This document shows, one piece after another, positions 23,473 to 34,531 of a stretch of DNA of 64,000 nt. Each line of letters begins with the position of its first letter. Positions within the stretch are counted from its first letter, which is position 1. This stretch comes from Cryptomeria japonica (taxonomy: Eukaryota > Streptophyta > Pinopsida > Cupressales > Cupressaceae), in contig NC_081409.1 of NCBI RefSeq assembly GCF_030272615.1, positions 877,803,594 to 877,867,593 of the forward strand. The letters run 5' to 3'. The notes under the pieces were generated by a model. The model ran no database searches. It was given only the letters and a program-made list of their open reading frames with translations, and had not been told where the DNA came from. The position numbers and the translations under genes are program-made.

Positions 23473-24409
23473 CCAGTGGTCCACTTGAATACCTTCCTAT
23501 CTCCCCTCATAGTCTTAGTCATATGATTACAAACTAAATTGAAATATCTGATCAACTTCCGGTAAAAACTAGCCAATCCATGCAATGATCTTATCTCTCC
23601 AATGCTTTTTGGTGTAGGCCACTCAACAATGGCTTTTACTTTCTCAAGGTCCATCTTCAAACCATCCTTAGATATCAAAAATCCTAAATAGACTAACTCA
23701 TCCTTCATGAAAGAGCACTTCTTGATATTGATCAATAAATTTTCTTCTCTCAACCTCTGCAAAACTTGTCTTAACTACAACAAATGCTCCACTTTTGTTT
23801 TACTAAAAATTAGAATGTCATCCAAGTACACAATAACAAACTTATCCAAGAATTTCTTCAAGACCTCATTCATCTACCTCATGAAAGTACTCGGTGCATT
23901 AGTCAGTCCAAAAGGCATCACCAACCATTCATATAATCCTTCATTTGTCTTAAATGTTGATATCCACTCTTCAAATCTTTCTTTATAAAGTACTTTGCTC
24001 CACTCAAATAGTCCATTATGTCATCCATCCTAGGCAAGCGAAACTGGTATTTTAGTTTGATCTTGTTTATTTCTCTTGAATCGATACACATCCTCAATTC
24101 TTCATTCTTTTTAGGTGCTAATACTGCTAGTACTGCACAAGGGCTTAGACTTTCCCTGATCAAACCTTTCTTCAATAGCTCCTACACTTGTCTATTTAGT
24201 TCTTCATTCTCTATCGGTGTTAACCGGTGTGCAGCTTTGTTAGGCAAACTAGCTCTGGGAACTAAGTCCATGGAATGACTAATACTTCTAACATGTGGTA
24301 ATCCATCAGGTACATTATCTGAAATGATGTCCTCATATTCTTCTAGCAAATCTCTTATTTCTATTGGGTGTTCTCCTTCTAGTTCTGGTCTCTTAGTCTT
24401 GTTGGGACC
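23473..24409 (-). pseudogene. Chromovirus-1 reverse transcriptase
   Basis: Antisense reading from 24409: GPNKTKRPELEGEHP, the leader helix LLEEYEDIISDNVP, the RT entry motif (LIRESLSPCAVLAVLAPKK), [20 protein letters not shown], the catalytic VIVYLDD box near 23830-23815 (intact), KKCSFMKDELVYLGFLIS, and VKAIVEWPTPKSIGEIRS. It then reaches the RNase H connection FKWT, where solo LTR B interrupts. Layout is that of Ty3/gypsy pol, with single stops and small frame breaks. The protease part of the same polyprotein is at 43421-44089. Confidence 0.88.
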
Positions 24410-27060
24410 TATAAAATTTTATTAGTTTGAGAGGCCCATTTCAAAATTCTTCTCTGCACTTTCACTAAGCCACCTAATGAATCAACCTGAATTGCCTAGT
24501 TTGAAGGCATGAAAAATGAAGCCAGTGCCCTTCCCTCACGTGCCTGTCATGTGGGCCATGCAACTCTTAGCAAACCCAGTCAACAAAAGAAAATCCAAGC
24601 AAAGGCAATTGGTAAGTGTAGAACCAAAATCTTCCCTGCCATGAGCTAGATGGCGTCACGTGGTTGCAGACAGAGTAAGGGTTTTGAAACTTCCAAGCAA
24701 TTTCAGTCGCCAGGCATGGAGATGCATTTATCCCACATTGGTGGTGGGGAGGAGAGTTTTAATATTTAAAAGAAAAGCTGCATATATCCTTAGTGCCAAG
24801 GCTTACAAGATTTTGGCAAGTGGAGGCTCAGCATGAGTGGGTCCCCTGCGTGCACGCACATCTCAAGGCATCCAAATTTTGTGCAAGCTAGCGCAAAGAG
24901 GTAACGATCGAGAAAGTTGGGCAGATCGGATGGTGATCCGAGGAACATCAATGACTGTCGCTACACCGTGATAGAAAGATGCTCGCCATATATCATCACA
25001 ACTTGGCGATAGTTGATGTGGTGCCACGGTGGACTCTGAGCAAATCACAAGGTGCCATGTGGTGACACTCGGTAGAACAGGTGGCATGTCATCAAAATGA
25101 CTTATCGAACAGACCTTGGCTTTGATGGATCTCTAAAAGGACTCACTTAAGGCATCAATTCCATTGACACAAAGTACAACAAAGAAATCAGAACTGGTCT
25201 CGCCGATAAAATAAAAAGTATCGATGAAATAAAGGTATCAATGAGACATGCGAGCAGCTCACCGAGGGAGGAAGTTTGGCCGAAAGAATAATATCGAACA
25301 AACCAACAAAAACAAATGCGATGTGGCAAGATTGGTGGATCTGTGGGTGAACCAGTGGCTGATACGTGATAGAAGGGAGTAGATCAACCAAGTTAATGGG
25401 TGGGAAAATCAAGGAAGATCAGATAGTGATGCGAAAGATCCAATGGTGGTCGCTATATCATGATGGAAAGAAGCTCGCCAGCTATCCCCCGTGACTTGGA
25501 GACAAAGCACATGCGAAAAAAGTGAGCGGCTCAGGTGTTAAGGATCGATCAGGTTGAAAGAAGATTAATGGTTGGCACTATACCATGGGATGAAAATGCT
25601 CGATGGTTATTCCCTACGACATAGCGACTGGCAAGGTGGCAGTTGAGGTGGCCGTCCATGTGGGCTCATAATGAATTAGGACTTGACACATGGTGGGCCC
25701 ACTAGAATAGAGAGTGGCCTAGGTGAATTAACAGGTGGGAAAGTCAAAGCAAGATTTGACGGTCGGATGGATGATCCGACAGTGGTCACTATGTTGTGAT
25801 GGAAAGTAGCTCGATGGCTATTCGGCATGACTTGGTGACCAAGTGGTGGGATGCGACAGGAGAGCAATTCAGAAAAAGAAGACAAGGAAGAGACAAGGAA
25901 GTGGTGGGTTTAGTCGTGCTCAGGTGGCAGGATAGGTGGAGTCTAGAGGGACTCATGAGCCAATCCAAAGGTGACATGGCAAAGATCTATGCAGAAAATT
26001 CAAAAGTTTAAAATATAGTTTCAGACTATAGTGAAAATAGAGAAATTAATGACTGACCTGCAAAGAGATTGATGGTTGAGGGGTTATTTTTGCCTCAAAA
26101 TATGTATTATATATAAATGGAAAGCTCTAAAAATGAGGAATACATTTTTGCAGTCAAGTATAACCCACAACAAATATTTTTGGGGTAGTTACCTCAGGGT
26201 CTCAGAATTTATTTTTCAGTTAGAAAGAGAAGATTTTCTACAAGCCAAGTGTGTGAGCAGTTAATGTTGAAAGATAGGGCAGTTGCCATTGTCAGAGAAA
26301 AAATCTCGTTTTCCTCTCTCTTTCTTCTTATTTTGAATTGCTTCTCATTGTAAAGGTTCCAATTTTTTGGAGAAACTCTCCAAGGGAGATTTCCAAGAGG
26401 GCTTTCATTTTTGCATGTAATTTTCTTAGCTGTAATGGTTGATGTTCCTCTTCTTCTATCATTGAGTAAATACATTTGGAGATTGTTTCTTAGTTGTAGG
26501 TTGCATATATGTAAGGCATATATACAACTACATCAAATTGTCTTCAGGCATTCTTTATTTTTAATAAATCCAGTCTTCAAGGGAGTTTGGGTTTGTCCTC
26601 TCAAAGTGGGAGTGTAATGGGTGTTCTTAGGTACTCTTCAAGGAAGAGTTTAAATTCTGTAAACAATCATTTTGGATTTGGGTTAATGTTTGGATATGTA
26701 TGATCCTCTGATTGAGTCTAGAATGCATTAATGTCAGGCATTAATACAGGGATATCCTTTGCAATGAATCTAATGTATAGTTGGGATTCCATTTATGGTT
26801 TTTGTATTGACTCTATGCCCGGGTTAAGGCATTGATCTGTTATAACTAGAAGTTACTTGCTTCTTTTAAAAAAAAAAAATCAAATTAGAATATATTTTGC
26901 TTTATGTTCTATGGTAATACTCCACCTATCTCATGCTCCAATGTAGTTTAGATGTCAATGTAGGTCTAGCCCATCTACAGTAACCTCCTTGTTGTTGAGC
27001 CTTTTGAGATTCATCTTCTTTTGTTGATGCCATATGTCTGTAACTAGTTGTATTTTATGC
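24410..27060. other. Unassigned insert with repeats, TATA-like site and A-tract
   Basis: This separates the RT of chromovirus-1 (up to about 24409) from the end of its protease (from about 27062). No coding domain is recognised. It contains diverged repeats (24925-25860), a TATATATAAAT site at 26108-26118, an AATAAA at about 26561, and an A12 tract at 26868-26879 followed by AT-rich sequence. TATA, transcript-like region and poly(A) signal in this order suggest an LTR (U3-R-U5) or a retroposed transcript. I could not fix the ends or find a TSD. Confidence 0.45.
24925..25860 (+). repeat. Diverged interspersed repeats, about 100 bp each
   Basis: Four related blocks begin near 24930, 25425, 25545 and 25755. 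Each has the order 'GATCCRA..GTGGTCGCTA', 'RTGATGGAAAG..GCTCG', 'GCTAT.CCC..GACTTGG' with substitutions. Spacing is uneven. An additional shared element is GGTGGGAAAGTCAA-like sequence before the second and fourth blocks (about 25400 and 25735). Confidence 0.7.
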
Positions 27061-27061
27061 A

Positions 27062-27179
27062 TCAAAAGGGTGGCCCCCCTTGGTCTAGCAGAACCTGAAG
27101 TGTAGGAGGATCATTAGGATCCTTTGTTATGTTTTCCAAGCCCTGAGGCTTTTCATTGATTGAGATTGGCTATTTCATA
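27062..27179 (-). pseudogene. Chromovirus-1 protease-RT linker fragment
   Basis: Read antisense, frame continues from the protease across the Tat insertion (QVHVQSI joined to MK, a stop, then PISINEKPQGLENITKDPND and PPTLQVLLDQGGPPF). This shows the Tat element entered this coding region. The frame ends near 27062, after which the unassigned insert begins or the linker decays. Confidence 0.6.
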
Positions 27180-27184
27180 GATAG

Positions 27185-28442
27185 TGTAGACACCTAAAAA
27201 TGTCTCATTGATCATGTACTAATTATTCCTCTAATTGATTAAATAATTCTTTAATTATTTAATTAAGTTAATTAATCTTATTCTTCTAATTTCATATTTC
27301 CTCCTCATCCTATTAATTATTCTATTTCTTATTCTTTCATCATTTAATCATTTTAATCATTTTCTAAAATATTAATTAAAAATTTATTATTTAATTAATT
27401 ATGGTTAATTCCACAATTTAAATAATCTTTATTATTTAAATTAATTTCAATTTCTATCTCTAAACATCTAATCATTTAATCATTTTCTAAATATTAATTA
27501 AATATTTATTATTTAATTAATTGTGATTTAATCCTTTAAATTAAATAATCTTTCTTATTTAATTAGAGTCCATTTCTAAAATAATTACATAGTTTCTTTA
27601 AATTATTTAATTAACTAATTAATTCTTCCAATTCCAAATCTCCAAATTCTAATTTCATTTAATTTCTTATTTCTTCTAATTTCTTCCAAATTCAATTACA
27701 TGTGCATGATTTCAAAAACCAAATTGAAAATCAAAGTCAAGTTCTAAATATATTCAAGTACTAAATTGAATTAAATAAATTCAATTATTTGAATAAATAT
27801 CATGCAAAGATTAAATTGAAAATCTAAGTTAAAATGCAAGCACATGCTAAATTAATTAATTCAATCAATTAATTAATTAAATCATTATCTCTCCAATCTC
27901 TATTTTCATCTTTTAGTTAGCTTTTTCTAAATTAAGCTTTCTTTGTCATCCTCTTTATTTCCTCCAATCATTCTTTTTCTTCCTTCAGTCAGCTTTTTCT
28001 CAATCAGTTGACTCAATTAATCTATTCAATCTATTGAGTTTCACTCCTACAATCAACAGTTCAACTATCAATTTTCATGTGAGATCACCTAAGTTCCACC
28101 TCTTGATCAATTTGTTCCACCTTTCAATCAATCTTCTCTAAAAATCTATAAATTGAGCATTTAATCTCCATTTTCAATAATCATGAACTTTGAATCTTTG
28201 TGTCACTTGCAGGTTACCAATGCAATATCTAAGAGTCATCATATCACAGAGAAGAGAAAAGCAATGGAAGTTATACAAAGTCACAGAATAGGGAGTCTTT
28301 AATTGATTTCATTTTAATTTCTATTTGCTTGATTGTGTTATTTCATTGTCTTGTTTGTTAGAATTCTTTGATTAGATAGGGATTCGTGATTTCCCTTTGA
28401 TTTCTAATTGATATTTAAATAAGATGAATTTTACATACGACA
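27185..28442 (+). mobile_element. Tat element 5' LTR
   Basis: Starts TGTAGACACC and ends CATACGACA. The first half is very AT-rich, with several inverted repeats of TTAATTAAATA type (about 27236-27563). A TATA-like TCTATAAATTG lies at 28145-28155, placing the likely transcription start some 30 bp downstream. No ORF. Confidence 0.95.
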
Positions 28443-28445
28443 TTT

Positions 28446-28463
28446 TGGTGAACTCAATGTGAA
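28446..28463 (+). promoter_or_regulatory. Candidate primer-binding site of Tat element
   Basis: TGGTGAACTCAATGTGAA begins three bases after the LTR end. It begins with TGG, as the complement of a tRNA CCA end should, but it is not the initiator-Met site used by the other elements here. I cannot name the tRNA. Confidence 0.55.
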
Positions 28464-28574
28464 TCAACAGCTAATTAACTTTCTTTCTTTTTTGTGTGAT
28501 TTTTGCAGACCGTACATTTTTTTTCATTTTTTAAGCAGGTTGCATGAATTTTGAGATAAGATTTTCCATCATGC

Positions 28575-28690
28575 TTACATCATCACACAATCACATAGAC
28601 AATGCTACACATTTGACCCCTCGGGGTCACACATTCGCTCTGACAGGGTTACACAATCGCCCTATCCAGATCACGCATTCGCAGGGAGAA
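28575..28690 (+). repeat. Tat leader short repeats, cluster 1
   Basis: Four or five degenerate copies, about 22-24 bp each, of a TCACACATTCGCYCT-like unit (for example TCACACATTCGCTCTGACAG, TACACAATCGCCCTATC, TCACGCATTCGCAGG). They follow a TTTTTGCAG site at about 28501-28508. Confidence 0.7.
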
Positions 28691-28800
28691 TTGATTTCTA
28701 TTTTTTCTTTTGTCTATTATTTCGTCTGTCTAATTCTATCTAAAATTGGGTTAATCTAGGATCAAATTGCTTCTATTTCATGATTTGATTATAACAGTTT

Positions 28801-29055
28801 ATGACAAGAAAAGTACAGTTCAGGATTTCAGGTGCAAGAAGGATGAAACAACAAAGAAGAGAAGCCAAACACTATCAAAAGGTTCTCCAGGTAGAAAAAT
28901 TGATACAAGTTTTGAAAGAGCAACTGACCCTTGATAGATATAATAGCTTAGTTCTTTCTTATCAATTTAAATATGATCTAATCAATATTGAATGGATGAT
29001 TAGAGATCTGGCTAGGGCTTCACAATTGGTTTTGCAAGTTTCTGATCGGGTTTAG
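28801..29055 (+). CDS. Small ORF in Tat leader, function unknown
   Basis: An 84-residue open frame with Met start. It is basic at the N-terminus (RRMKQQRREAKHYQK) and helical after it (LIQVLKEQL, LINIEWMIRDLARAS). It lies between two clusters of leader repeats, upstream of gag. Extra ORFs in leaders are known for Ogre-type Tat elements, but I see no recognisable domain here. It may be a chance frame; its lack of stops stands out only because neighbouring sequence is full of them. Confidence 0.35.
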   Translation: MTRKVQFRISGARRMKQQRREAKHYQKVLQVEKLIQVLKEQLTLDRYNSLVLSYQFKYDLINIEWMIRDLARASQLVLQVSDRV

Positions 29056-29094
29056 TTTTCTTTTATTTTTTTGTTTTCTGCCTATCTATCATGC

Positions 29095-29245
29095 AATCAA
29101 CCTATTAGTGCTATGCAATCGATCAGGTATCATCACACATTCAGTCTATTAGAATTACACATTCACTCTGTCAGAATTACGCATTCAATCTGTAAGTATC
29201 GCGTAATCGCATAGGTAAAGTTACGCATTCACTTTTGTCAAGTTT
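29095..29245 (+). repeat. Tat leader short repeats, cluster 2
   Basis: A second group of the cluster-1 type: CACACATTCAGTCTATTAGA, TACACATTCACTCTGTCAG, TACGCATTCAATCTG, CGCGTAATCGCATAGG, TACGCATTCACTTTTG. Period is about 22-25 bp. It flanks the small ORF on its 3' side. Confidence 0.75.
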
Positions 29246-29344
29246 TGAGTTTCTATATTTTGTTGGTTTGATTTTACTACTAATCTCCTATTTACAGCCT
29301 ATGGTGGATTTATAGAAAGGATTATATTATTTTTTTTGCATGCA

Positions 29345-29600
29345 TCACCTAACACTTCATCTTTTGGTGCTTAAAATCAACAACAGTGAAAATGGACATG
29401 CATGGATAATCTCACACTTCGTTGTTTGGTGCTTAAAATAAACATGGGCTAAAATTGACATCCATGTATCTCACACATTGTCTTTTGGTGCTTAAAATAA
29501 ATAAATGGTTAAAATTGACATGTATGCTTTCATATTTCGATTTGGTGTTTAAAATGGACATGCACATGCGTATTCAACACCTAAATTTGGGCTATAAAAT
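29345..29600 (+). repeat. Tat leader tandem repeat, about 65 bp unit, four copies
   Basis: Copies share CTTTTGGTGCTTAAAAT, then AAAATKGACATGCATG. They start near 29348, 29414, 29478 and 29535. The last is the most diverged (TTTGGTGTTTAAAATGG). Confidence 0.85.
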
Positions 29601-30546
29601 GAGCGTGAATCAAGCTGCATTAGATTAAATCATTTTTCTTTTTCTTACGGTAAATAATTTTTATCGTGTTTGGGGTGGACCTACTCTTGCATTAACTGAA
29701 TTTCCACCCACCTTCGGGGTCTTGGGAGAAAGGAAGGAGGTGACAACGACATCCAAATTTTATTTTATTTTACGTAGTGAGGGGTATCTTTGACTAGGGA
29801 TTTAATCACCCCACACAGGTACTTCGAATTGGGGTGCGTTGGGAATATCATCTCTCCCAGCATACTCTCGAGTGGGTTTTTCAAGTGGCTATATAAATAT
29901 GCTGGTCAGGCGGCTAGAGTGTTGAGTGAATTCGACGTATGTGGGAGCCTTCCCTGCACTGATAAGCTCAACTAAAGTCTTAAGTGGCTTGCTCTGAGAA
30001 TCTGTCATTGGATCGGGACCCCTCGAAACATAATACTATGAACCAATTTAGTTGCCAAAAATCCTACATTCAGTTATTCCAGGAGTGCGGATCGTACCCC
30101 ATAGATACCCTTCATGTACCTTACACTATGATACAAAAATCGCTTGGCTATAGGATTTTTGAGTCTTCAGGGTAAGAGAGACTGGCATGCTCGAGAAGTG
30201 TGTGTCATGGAGTGGAGCCAGTGCTACCAGACTCTCTATCTGTTCATTTTGTCTTAGTATTTCGTAAGGGTCTCACTGAATGGTGTCCACTTTCCAGCCT
30301 AAGATTGTATTCTATGCTTTTTTATGTATCGATGTGCTAGACTAGTAATGAGTCATTCCTTTGGGCTATTTTAGGCCCTATCCCATGTATCTCTAAATTA
30401 TCCGAGATTGTATTGAAAATTGAGTCAGTCAGCTATACATACCTCCAAGCAATTGTTCTAAAATTTGGAAAACTACAACAATTTGTCATACACAAAATTA
30501 CAGAAAACAAAGTCCATTTTGAAACCAAAAAAGTCCTTACATACTT
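29601..30546. other. Tat leader, no gene seen
   Basis: Mixed-composition untranslated leader without a recognisable domain; open frames at 29790 and 29984 are short and featureless. Several G-rich and pyrimidine runs occur, but no clear signal. Confidence 0.4.
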
Positions 30547-30745
30547 GTGACCCTAGGAAGTCTTTTGCATAGTCTCACTTATGTCCTCGTTATCATCCTA
30601 AATATTTTGCACACTCCCACTTATGTCCTCATTATTGTCCTAAGTCTTTTTAATAGTCCCACTTACGTCCTCATTATCATCCTAAAGTCTTCACGTAGTC
30701 CTCATTCACATCTTCATTACCATCCATAGTCATTGCATAGTCCTA
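30547..30745 (+). repeat. Tat leader tandem repeat, about 52 bp unit
   Basis: Four units with the order AGTCTTTT, CATAGTCYCACTTATGTCC, TCATTATCATCCTA. Starts near 30556, 30606, 30655 and 30700, increasingly diverged. Confidence 0.85.
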
Positions 30746-30836
30746 ATTTTGAGTCCATATTTTCATATACATCTTCATCTAGACCTCATATACGTCTAAG
30801 TCCATTATTAGTTATAGAGTCATAGCATTTGTCGTC

Positions 30837-31118
30837 ATGGGTCTCCCAGGTGATGGTTTCCTCCCCTTTGAGCAATCTAATCTAGTACCAAATGGTGGTC
30901 AACGAGAAATCATTGATGGTCTAGCTAACTTAGCTTGGGACTTAAGAAGAAGCGCACCTCAATATATAGGAGTCATACATGAGATTAATATTGAGTCTAA
31001 GATTTCCCATAGAATTGATAGAGAGATTGAGATAGAACAACTTAGGCAACATATGGAAAAAATTGCATTAGAGAAATCTAGAAAATCTCAACAGGTCTCA
31101 CGTCAAAATTCTCAATAG
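30837..31118 (+). CDS. Short ORF upstream of Tat gag
   Basis: A 93-residue open frame, Met start, stop TAG at 31116-31118. The C-terminal half is strongly helical and charged (IDREIEIEQLRQHMEKIALE), a possible coiled coil. It lies 130 bp before the gag Met in the same transcript direction. It may be the decayed N-terminus of gag or a separate leader protein. No domain recognised. Confidence 0.45.
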   Translation: MGLPGDGFLPFEQSNLVPNGGQREIIDGLANLAWDLRRSAPQYIGVIHEINIESKISHRIDREIEIEQLRQHMEKIALEKSRKSQQVSRQNSQ

Positions 31119-31249
31119 AGAGTCTAGTCTAGTCTTGCATACCTCATATTTACATCTATAGTCTAGTGTTAGTTGTCATCTTGCATAGAAACACCCTCAT
31201 ATAGTAGCCTTAGATGCCCGTCACAAGGTTGCAAAAAGCGAAAGGTTTA

Positions 31250-33321
31250 ATGGACCCGAAAAACACACAGTCTGTAAACCCCACTTGGAATATGGACATG
31301 TCAATAGGTCAACACTCAGATACTCAGACAATGTCTACCCTAAACAAATTACAACAACATCTAACAAAAGAATAAATTGAGTCAGCTCAACAAGATCTGC
31401 ACGTCCTTATGATCCTAGATGCACTTATACATAGTGATAGGGACAAGTATCTCTCGTTGTTAATACAAAATGGGCAAAACTACCTGAAGATTTTGATGTC
31501 ACAAAGATTTTACCAGCTAGAAAAACTTTAGGTCAAGATAACAATCAAACATCACCTAGGACACAAATACAAGAAATGACCTCCATTTTTTCTCAAAACA
31601 TACCTATCCAAACAAATGTCAACACAAATGCAAACTTTCAAACAAGTGTGCCATTCACAGTGATCAATGATAGTGTACCATGACAAAGCATACCAATAAT
31701 ATCAAGTGTCTCAGCACCTATTCAAACACAAGCAACAAGTACAACCCAACCTCCAGTTTCTTATTCTATGGGATCAACATATAGTCATCAAAATACAAAT
31801 CTAGGTCCTACCAATACAACAAGTTCAACTCAACCAAACATGGGTTCGCATATCACCTATTTCACAGTACCTAGTGGAACACACAACACACAAAGTTATA
31901 ATCTTGGTACCTTCCAACAACCTCATATTTATGCAACCATGAATCCTTTTGTGGGACATACACAAACACAAGGTCTACCTTTGACTCAAACAAAGATTCT
32001 GACACAACAAATGATGACCATTCAGACTGGTAATGATAAAAAGAGCTACACAATGTAGGACTTACATCCTTATGCATTTGATCACACATTATACATGCCA
32101 CCTTTCCCACAACATTTTGAAACACCTAAATTTGATAGATATCGAGGGAAGGGTGATCTTAGAGATCATATCAGAGAATTTTTTACGGCATGTATAGAGG
32201 TTGCCTCAAAAGATACTTATTTAATGAGAATATTTCCTAAAAGTCTGGGAGGTCCAGCTTTAGAGTGGTTTTCGCATTTACCACCAACCATCACATCATG
32301 GGGAGAATTAGCTAAACAATTTATTGCAAACTTCTCACATAACATTGATACCCTAGTCACTTTTATGGACTTGTGTGCCGCTAAACAATATGAGAATGAA
32401 ACATTTGCATCCTTCATACAACAATGGAGGGCTCTCTATAGGAGATGCAAGACTGTTATCCCAAAAATAGAGCAAGTGGATATGTTCACAAAAAACTTGA
32501 TTCCCAAGATTAAATATCTGATACAAATGCAATGTTTAACCACATTCAAACAAATCACGGAAAAATCTCTCAAATGTGAGAAGGGACTAGTAGAACAAGG
32601 TCTTATTAAGTATGGCAACACCAACAACAATGACAAATCTAAGTTTTGGTCGAAAAAAAAAAATGTGACCAAGGATGGTATTGTAGACGCCAGGACAGTA
32701 AACATAACTCAACCTATTTTATCTTTGGGAACGGGTCAGTCATCTAATCCACATATAGAGAATAACACGACCTCCACAAACATAAATGCTATACAAAACA
32801 TGAACACAAGATACCCCTAAGTAAATGCTCCAAGGAGAAATTACACACCTCTAGGAGAACCTATTGAGTCAGCACTCAAAAAGTTAATATAGAGAAACAT
32901 GATCACTTTACTTAAAGTAAGAGTGTATGAACCAGGTCCTTTCAAATCCACATGGTGGAATGATAATGATTTCTGTGATTTTCATCAGACTAAAGGGCAT
33001 AAAACAACAAGTTGCTACAAATTGAAAAACTTGGTCCAAGATATGATAGACCAAGGGGACATCACAATTGATACTGATAAAACCTCAGCAAACACAAAAC
33101 ATACAATTTTTAAAGACCCTTTTGTTAAACACGACAAAGGGAAACCTACCACATCAGGTACCCAAGATAATACAGCCAACTACACAAAGGTCTCATACGA
33201 TTACACTATTCATGCCATTAGCTCAGGAGATATAGAAAGCAATGATTCACAAGAAACACTTAATCAAGATGAGCAATATCAAGAAACTCTCACAGATGAT
33301 AACCAAATTTGCATGATATAA
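31250..33321 (+). pseudogene. gag: Tat gag
   Basis: Capsid/nucleocapsid polyprotein. It starts at ATG 31250 (MDPKNTQSVNPTWN). Stops occur near 31372, 31681, 32056, 32818 and 32890, with a frame change near 31460. The N-terminal half is Gln/Thr/Asn-rich. The retrotransposon gag core lies at 32095-32820: GDLRDHIREFFTAC, then GGPALEWFSHLPP, then SWGELAKQFIANF. The zinc-binding CDFHQTKGHKTTSCYKLKNL motif (C-x2-H-x4-H-x4-C) at about 32970-33030 is the Tat-type finger rather than the usual CCHC. The C-terminus is acidic. Confidence 0.88.
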
Positions 33322-33340
33322 CATGTTATTGGTTTGCTTA

Positions 33341-34531
33341 TGGATCCACACCATGCAAGTAGTACCATCCACATTCCATCAGTGTGTCAAATTCCCACAC
33401 AATGGTATTGAAATCACCATAAGGGGTGATCCAAATCCCTTCCAATAGGGAAAATACTTGAAAGAAAGGGTGGATAATCAGGTACCTATAAAATAGGCAT
33501 CACCTCTCAATACACAACTGGAGACATTAAAAATCACAAAAACAAAAAAGGATATGCCTACAACATCCTCCTTACAAATAAAAGTTATGGGTTGTGGAGA
33601 GTATTCTATTGCAAATACTTTAAGTGGGAAACAATTGTCTCTTTCTCCTAAGTCCTTTGGGAAACCTCACAATACAGTGCAAAAGCAAGACAAAGGAAAA
33701 TAAATTGTCAGATACACAGACTCATGCTCTTTTATTAAATGGGGTGACTTATAAGAAGAATCCCCGAATGAAGATGTTAACCACTGGATATATAGAAAAG
33801 AAGATCATATGACAATACCTAGAATACCCACCGATCAGTATGGCAATGGATTCAAAATACTTTAGAGACATGGATACAATGGTACCATAGGCCTAGGGTT
33901 ATAGAAATAAGGAAGGCTAGAGCCTGTTGTTCCTAATGATAATCTAGGGAATCAAGGATTGGGATATAAGCATGTACAACATATCACATAAGCAAGACAA
34001 CATACCCTTGATATATTAAATCAACCAAGAAAACCGTCAGACTACATACCACAAAGGGATTTGTCGATGCAAGTGCTTCCATCTTCATCTCAAACAAGTA
34101 ATTAGGTACCCACATCACCTAGTGCAGAATCAGATGGAGAAGACATGAGACAACTCCTACAAGAACCTAGTACTGAGTTACAAAATGATGCAGGTATTGA
34201 CACAACAGTACAGGATAATGTAGCAACAGATGCAGGTTTACCACCATCACCTGAATCTCATCTATGGTTATTTTCGCTACTTCTACCACGAGAAACAACT
34301 CAGGCTCAACCAAAAGAATCAGATGAAGAAAGATTGCAAAGGCTTATACCAAGATTAAGAAGGGTAACTAATGTACATAGAAGACCAGTCAATCTACACT
34401 AGAATCAGAGGTAGGAACAAGAAGAAATAAGTGATGATAGCTCACATGATGAAACATATAGTGAAACTGAGACAGACTTTCATGACCATGAGTTCTTATC
34501 ACTCCATGATTCGAGCCCACTAGAAAGTTTA
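33341..34531 (+). pseudogene. Tat protease remnant and G-patch-like linker
   Basis: After gag, a frame reading WIHTMQVVPSTFHQCVKF then GIEITIRGDPNPF (33341-33445) matches the end of a Tat aspartic protease. The catalytic first half, with its D-S/T/N-G motif, is missing between gag and 33341. Farther on, 33840-33990 reads RHGYNGT, then LEPVVPNDNLGNQGLGY, a pattern like the G-patch-type segment of Tat pol linkers. The remainder (34000-34531) is acidic and Ser-rich linker with stops. No functional protease can come from this copy. Confidence 0.65.

Noticed and set aside
24700-26000. Host gene exon in the higher-GC insert
   Set aside because: Frames are short, overlap on both strands and follow the repeated blocks; no domain or splice structure is seen.
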